NCBI GenBank assembly: GCA_030063045.1
Contig: JAQSEB010000078.1
Location: 874,001 to 938,000, forward strand
DNA: 64,000 nt
Source: Pratylenchus scribneri
Taxonomy: Eukaryota > Nematoda > Chromadorea > Rhabditida > Pratylenchidae
Direction of reading: 5' to 3'
Within the stretch, counting starts at the first letter, position 1. Every line of letters starts with the position of its first letter. The notes under the pieces were generated by a model, which was not told the DNA's origin, ran no database searches, and saw only the letters and a list, made by a program, of their open reading frames with translations. A program made the translations under genes and the position numbers. Positions 57,659 to 64,000 of this stretch are shown in pieces.

Positions 57659-60600
57659 TTAAGGTCCAATTGGAATTGGGGATGGATTGTTGGATGCCGT
57701 CTGCTGCTGTTGGGTTGCCGCTGTTGCCGCCGTTGCGCTGGCAATCAATTTCACCAAATCGTCGGTCCTTTTCGATTCCACATCCATTGATTGTAGACGT
57801 GCTTGCCTCCATTCTCGGCGTTTCTCAATTTCGGCTGCCTTTTGGCTCAAAGATGAACTGGCTCGAGACAAACTTCCGCCATCCTCCATTCCACTTCCAT
57901 TGCTGCTGTTGTTCATGTTGTTTTCCATGGCCGATGCGGCCCGCTCTGCTCGAATCTCGGCTTTCTTTGTTCGAATCACGGATGGGCCGATTGGACTGAA
58001 AATAGACAAATTATTTTTTAACAAATTAATTAAAATTACCCACCTTGAAAATCCTGCAGATCCACCGCCATTTTGTTCGCCCAAAAGTCTGCTCAATTCC
58101 CTCACCGTATCCCGGTGTTCATCTTCATCCACCTCATCCATATTATTCCATTCCTTCAACCTTCTCTCCTCTTCCCTCAGCTTTTCCAAATCCTGGGCAC
58201 TGACCAATGGTTTCTTCAGTGGAATTCCCGATGGTTTGAGTGAATTTATTGGACTTCCATCTGCTCCTTCTTTCCCTCCTCCTCCTATTCCCATGCCATT
58301 TGCTGCCATTCCATTTCCATTATTTGTCGTCGTCTGCATTTGCTCAAAAAGCTTCAGCTTGCTGCTGAATGTTGAAGAAGGTGAGGAGCTGGGGTTGGAG
58401 GACTGTTGCTCAACAATGGCTTTTTGCTGTTTTGGCTGCTCTGCTGCATGGTTCGTATTGACATATTCGGTGTTTGTGGAGGAGGAGAAAGGTGATGGAA
58501 TTTGCATCAATTTTGGGCCATCGAATCCATTTGATGACGTGCTCTATAATTTAATTAAATTAAATATGGAAAAATTTAATTTGTTTTGTAAGGAGTTTAT
58601 CCTAGCCCTTCAACCTTATATTCAATTGATAAATCTCGTCAAGACGCATTATTAGATTATGTTTTGGCTTGGGTGTTTAACCAATTCTAACTTAGTTTTG
58701 AACCATTAAAGCAAAATTAGTTTAAACCGTTTAATAAATACCCTTTAATTGTTGACCAAACTATGACAAATTATATACCATTCAATGCGTCTTGACCAGC
58801 TCTATCCAATTTTGGGTATGGTTTTGGAATGTAGAACAAACCCTCCTTAAACCATTATAATTATTTTGGCATTTTTTTCGTCAAATCAAAAATCAAATTT
58901 TTCCCATTGAATAAATATAAAATTCAAAACGCACCGTGACTTTAGGTTTTGGAGCAACCGGTGGAGGGGTTTTGCCATTTGTTGGTGAAGAAATGTTCAT
59001 TAAAATTGGAATATGCGATGATTTTGTATGTTGTTTGTCTTTGTCCAGTAATTGACTTGGAATTGGCGAAGAGGCGGCCAACGGTGGTTCCATTCGGCCA
59101 ACAATGTCCATTCGAAAAGACATTGAAGGTGGCGAATTACTTGGCGATTTCCGTAATGGTGGAGAAGAAAAAGAGGCAGTTGGTGGTGAATTTCTGTTGC
59201 CGTTGGATTCAGCCGAAAATGTGGTGGTGGCGGATGAAGTTGGTTGTGGAAGCCGTGAATGGTGATGCAAAATTGTTGGCCGAGTTGGAGGTGAGGAAGA
59301 TGGCGATTTCTTAACGGCGGGTTGATGCTGTAAATTAGAGGTTAAATTATCAGAAAAATCATATTAATTATTTAGCGGATTTTTAGATTTTGAACTATTT
59401 TTTAAGTATCAGATTTGATGGGAAAATCACATTTTTATTTCATTTTTTAACGTAATTTCTTGAATTTTCTGACAATTTTGGCACTATTTGGAGCAAAATT
59501 TCATTAACGTTTTTCAATAGAATATACATAATTAATAAATTTTTCAAAAAGATTATAGATAATTTTGTCAACCATTTTTGATATTTACCTGTTGCTGATG
59601 TTTTCGTTCATCCATTTTTGTATTCATTTCCTTTATCTTCTGCATTTCCTCTGTTCCATTCTTCATCTTCGTCATTCCCGTCGGCTCTTCTCCCGGTGGA
59701 TATTCAATTGGGGTGGAGGCTCGTAACATTTCCGCCGTAATTCCTCCATTTTCCAAGCCAATGCCAATCAAACTGCTCATTGAACGATGATGTCGAGGAG
59801 GCGGTTGTGGAGGTCCATTGCTGCTTTTGGCATTTGGTCGAACACTGTTGCTGAATTGACGTTGAAAATGCCGTGGGGGTGGTGGCGCGGAATTGGCGGT
59901 AGCAGAAGATGATGAACCATCTTTAATTAATAATTTACAGTATTTTAGATTTTTAGATTTTTTCAAGTCTAATTGGCCATTTTCCTATTAGACTTTATCC
60001 AATTTGAACTGGTTTCATAAGGTTTTTCAGTTTTGGTAGGTAAAATTTTTTCCCTTTAACTTTTCCTATAACTAATGTATAGCTGTGAATTAAAATTGTA
60101 ATTTTTGCTACAAAATGATATAAGGTTTGTTGGGTCAATTTTCAAAATCCTAAGGTTGTGGAAACCGGCAAAAATTGCAGCCTCGGCGTTTCTGACCTTT
60201 CTGTCCTATCTGGGAAGAGGGTTGGATTTGGAGGGCTATGGTCGTGTGTTCGAATCACACTAAGGTCAACTAATTTTTTTCGATGAATAAAAGGTTAAAA
60301 ATTTAAATTATTTTTAAAATGAGTACAAAAGCTAACCTTTTTGAATTGATTTGGAGACGGCCGCAGTTCCCGTTGAATTTGATGGTATTTCGTTTTGTGT
60401 TGTGCCGGGAAGTGGTGCCAACAAAGAGGGAAGAGAGCGAGAAAGTGTCAGTTCACTGAATGCCGTTCCACAAATCGATGGGCCATGGCCATATTGGGAG
60501 GGCAGAATTCGGATGGGTGGAGGCGGCCATTGTCCTCCTCGTTCAACAACAATTTCCACGCGGGTCCCGGGCATTCCAGCCAAAAGGGTTTTCACCTATC

Positions 60601-63600
60601 GATTAAAATTTATCAAATTAGATAAAAATTTTAATTTATAATTGATTTTTACCTGATCCAATCTTGCACCAAATTTCAAATTTGCTCCGCCCACTGAAAT
60701 GATTCGATCCTCCAATTTGAGTGGACATTCCACAGTTGAGGTTATGGCCGAAACAGTGAACGGGTCTTCCGGCCATCTTCCGCTTCCTTTGACAGAAAAT
60801 CCAACAGAGCCGGAACCATTTCGGGGGACCAGAATGGTCAGACGTTCCGGAATTGCGGGTGGTTCTTCTGCCGCACATTGCATCGATGCAATTTGGAAAT
60901 CTGGGATTGAACGGCGATTCTGAAAAATTGGAAAATTATTAATCTTATTTTTGAGTCAATCTCAAAATCTGTACATCCAAAATCTCTAAACTCAAAACAG
61001 TATCAGTTATAACAAAAATCTCGAGAGAAAATGTTTAACCTTTAAATAAACTCTAAATTTTTCTGTAGAGATTTACGATTTTGGGGGCAAGGATTTTAAA
61101 GGTATTTGGTTAACCCCGAATTCTGCTTACCGCTTGTCTCTCTTCCCGACTCTGTTGATCCTGTTCTCGGGCAATCAAAACTTCCAAATCATCTCCCGCC
61201 ATTCGAATCAATTCCACGGCCTTTTGATGGCCCAATCCTCGCATATCATTTCCATTCACTGCCAACAATTGATCATCCAGTCGAAAACCGGCGCGTTCAG
61301 CGACGCCGCCTGGCACCAAATTTGAGATGAACAAACCGGATCTTCCCTGAAAAAGAGTAAATAACATAGCACCAAGATCCAAGATAGTTAAAGGAAAGGG
61401 TTTGTATTTGTCCTATATTCTAAACAAAACCATAATATACCCAATTGGATAGAGCTGGTCAAGACGCATTGAATGGTATATAAATTTGTCATGGTTTGGT
61501 CAACAATTAAGGGCATTAAACGGTTTTTAAACCAATTTTGGTTCAAAACTATGAATTAGAATTGGCCGCTAAACCCAACCAAAACATAATCAAATTTCAA
61601 ATAATGAGACTTGATGAATCTATCGATTTAGTATATGTTTATGGATCCGTCTAGGATTGAACCATTATTAATATTTTTGGCAAATTAAATTTTTCTATTA
61701 TTTAAATGCCTGTTAACCTTATGAGGAAGAGTTTCAGCACCGCCCGCAATTGTCCATTGGAATCCGGCTTCGCCCTTCCTTATTTCAATATTCTTTTTGA
61801 TCAATTTTCTGCTGCCATTGCCAGCATTCCCCTCATTTCCTCCCAAAAGGACTGGCATTAAATCGGAGGTGGAAATTTGTGAAAGCACTGATTGAGGACG
61901 ACGCTTTAGCACTGAACGCAATGGGCGGGATGGTTCCGGAATTGGATCGGGCGGAGAAGACTAAAAATTTAAAAAAATGGTAAAATATTAAAAAAAATCA
62001 ATGGATAACCTCATTGTTTTTCTCGGATCGAGCCGATGGAATGTTGTTATTGGCATTGGGAATAATGGCCGATGAGAAATCGCCCGAATTTCGGTTATGT
62101 CGATTTTTGGGAGCAAATGGTTTTGGATGTGGCGTGTCGTAGCGTTCAAAACGGCCAATTGGCACTTTGTCCTCATCTTCCTCCTCACGTCGATCACCCA
62201 CAAAGCAGACACGGGCGCCGCCAACACAGGATTTGCTGGTCCCCCGTTTCATTGGTTGGGCGTCTTTTTGTGGGAGCAAATAGCAAGTCAAAACCTGTAA
62301 AAACATTTAAAAATGAAATTTAGTTCTTTTAAACTCATTTATCTTTATTTGTTTTATCTAATTCTAATTTAGAAATTTATTTGTTGACAAATTAGTAGTG
62401 AATTATAGTATTAGGCTATAAAAAGTAAAGGCCTTTGTGCCGAGTTTAATTTTTAATGCTTGTGCTTGATTAGACCCTATAAACCACTTAATAACTTCCA
62501 ATAGAAGAGAGCTCATCGAGAAGGCATCGATTAATCCAAAAATTGTCTGGGTTTTAAACAAAACCTGCGGTTTAGAAGGGGTTTAATACTCAAACTTTCA
62601 ATTTTGATTGACGAAAAACCCCGAAAATCTATAGGTCCCAATAGATTGTCTTCAACTCGATGACGAGCTTTATTGAATGGTGTATTCCAATTTCAAGGAT
62701 TTTATATTTTTAAATGCACGAATAAATTTTTAATTAAATATTAAAACACACAAACCTTAATATTCATAATTGGTTCATGCGTTGTGGTGAGCTTTGGAAG
62801 AGGTGGTTGGTTGAAAGAGAGCCAAAGAGCGGCCAGCGTTTTGGCCTGGTAGAGCACTGTCAGCGTGTATGGCAAATATTTGAGATTATTGTCGGCAACG
62901 TCCAAAACTTGTAAATGCTAAAAAATTATTTAATTAATTTTATTAAATCATTTTTACATTTAATTTGCCAATTTCCATTGGAAGTTCACTCAGCTGGTTA
63001 TGTCGTAATGAGAGAATGCCAAGTGATTGGCAACCGCCAATTGTGGATGGGATTGAATGAAGATTGTTGACATTGACATCGAGGAAGCGAAGACGGCGTA
63101 AATTGCCAAGACTGGCTGGCAATTCCTATAAAGAAAAATAATTATTAGGCAACGGATTTTAGATATCTTTTTAGGTTTTTTCCCTAAAAATTTGTCAAAA
63201 TATTTTTAGTAAAAATATGTGATTTATGGTCTTTTATTGCATTTTTATAACCAGAAAGTGCCAAAATATGTAAGTTCAAAAAATTAATTCAAAAAACAAT
63301 AAATAAATGCTCAAAATTATGTGTTTTTCCCACTAAATCCGATATTAAATATAGGTCAAAATCTACAAATTTTCTCCCTAATAATTGATTTTTTTATAAA
63401 CTTACATTCAGTTGATTTTCGCATAGAATTAAATCGGTCAGTTGGGCACATGAACAAATGGATGGAGTCAGCTCAGTTAAGCAATTTTTGGATGCTTTCA
63501 ACACTTCCAGCCGTTTTAATTGGCCAATTGTGTTTGGCAATTGTCGAATTTGATTTTCGCAAAGGACCAGCTCAACCAACATTTGAAGATCGCCAATGTT

Positions 63601-64000
63601 TGAAGGCAATTCATTCAATTGATTTCCACTCAAATCCAAATTTTTGAGTGAGCGGCATCGAAGCAATTCCTCGGGTAATCGGCCAACCATATTGCAGTGG
63701 AGGTCCAGCATTTCCAAACTGGCCATTCCATTCATATCAGCGGGTAATTCGGTCAGGTAATTGTCGCAAAGATCCAACACTTTGAGGCGTTCCAGTCGAA
63801 CAATGGACGGAGGCAGAAAACGCAATTCGCATTGGGCAACATCGAGGAACTGAAAATGAATTCAAATCAAAAATAATTATAATGCAAAATTCACCTGTAA
63901 ATTGCTCAATCTATCGATATCCTGTGGCAATTGAGTGAGTGAATTGTTTGACAAATTCAAACTGGCAAGTTGGGCCAAATTGACAAAAGATTTGGGAAAG
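57659..64000 (-). CDS. let-413: LET-413/Scribble LAP-family polarity protein (partial, 13 exons in window)
   Basis: The exons are 64000-63895 (cut by the edge), 63849-63406, 63125-62958, 62917-62756, 62294-62010, 61960-61718, 61346-61131, 60919-60653, 60595-60337, 59920-59589, 59327-58935, 58543-58044 and 57995-57659. They give about 1,240 residues in the window. The first part is a run of leucine-rich repeats of the LxxLPxxIxxLxxLxxLxLxxN type (for example LDLSGNQLNELPSNIGDLQ), about 12 repeats visible. Two PDZ-like domains follow. The first is split over 61960-61131 (GLFISNLVPGGVAERAG, DQLLAVNG). The second is in 60919-60337 (GSVGFSVKGSG, KLEDRIISVGGANLK). The C-terminal third is Pro/Ser/Gln-rich with a charged coiled-coil-like part (EKLREEERRLKEWNNM). 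LAP proteins mark the basolateral cortex and organise junctions in epithelia. The 5' exons lie beyond the window. Confidence 0.93.
58585..58870 (-). repeat. dispersed element family C copy (inverse)
   Basis: It has GCGTCTTGACCAGCTCTATCC and TAATTGTTGACCAAACTATG. It lies in a let-413 intron. Confidence 0.75.
60190..60270 (+). other. degenerate tRNA-like sequence
   Basis: It has a perfect T arm (GTGTG TTCGAAT CACAC) and a possible acceptor pair GACCTT/AAGGTC. The D arm and anticodon arm cannot be folded. It is probably a tRNA fossil, in a let-413 intron on the opposite strand. Confidence 0.4.
61420..61680 (+). repeat. dispersed element family C copy
   Basis: It has GGATAGAGCTGGTCAAGACG and TCATGGTTTGGTCAACAATT. 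It lies in the let-413 intron that splits the first PDZ domain. Confidence 0.75.

Noticed and set aside
57687..58655. 322-codon plus-strand frame
   Set aside because: It is the shadow of the let-413 C-terminal exons, which read as a Ser/Pro-rich protein in matching phases on the minus strand.
62840..62880. GGCCTGGTAGAGCACTG as a possible tRNA D arm
   Set aside because: It lies within a let-413 leucine-rich-repeat exon and no cloverleaf can be formed around it.

Overview
The window reads as a piece of a nematode nuclear genome. It is AT-rich, the genes are cut into many short exons with introns down to about 40 nt, and it holds a nematode-type Srsx chemoreceptor gene. Closely spaced same-strand genes, with poly(A) signals and acceptor-like sites between them, fit nematode operons with spliced-leader trans-splicing. 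The species cannot be fixed from this window; a plant-parasitic tylenchid would fit the overall character, but that is a guess. Exon boundaries below were built by hand from reading frame, splice sites and remembered family sequences.

Layout. 1-865 (+): 3' end of an unrecognised gene. 1610-8583 (-): type II membrane protein with a BRICHOS domain. 11356-12963 (-): Srsx GPCR, with an apparent frameshift. 14969-18270 (-): CUEDC1-like CUE-domain protein, carrying a tRNA-Lys(TTT) gene on the opposite strand inside an intron. 20744-25684 (-): unrecognised secreted protein with 12 cysteines. 25.8-39.5 kb: gene-poor, with a possible small cysteine-rich secreted protein at 31.2 kb. 39502-44284 (+): unrecognised single-pass membrane protein. 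44742-53522 (-): an operon-like run MPI, THUMPD1, COG7. 54096-55426 (+): PHF5A then RPL17, also operon-like and divergent from MPI. 55891-57194 (-): ECHDC3-like enoyl-CoA hydratase-family protein. 57659-64000 (-): LET-413/Scribble, running off the right edge.

The gene-dense right third is housekeeping: mannose metabolism, rRNA/tRNA modification, Golgi tethering, splicing, ribosome, mitochondrial acyl-CoA chemistry and epithelial polarity. The left and centre hold membrane, secreted and receptor genes with large introns.

The most striking non-genic content is repeats. A 24/27-bp minisatellite built around TTCCGGAA forms arrays at five loci, four of them inside introns of unrelated genes and in both orientations. 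At least four families of short dispersed elements, two of them clear fold-back elements, fill introns and spacers, with visible nested insertions. A 740-bp fold-back with arms of tandem TTTTCCGGCC units has split another element. Many introns in conserved genes use an AAG 3' splice site.
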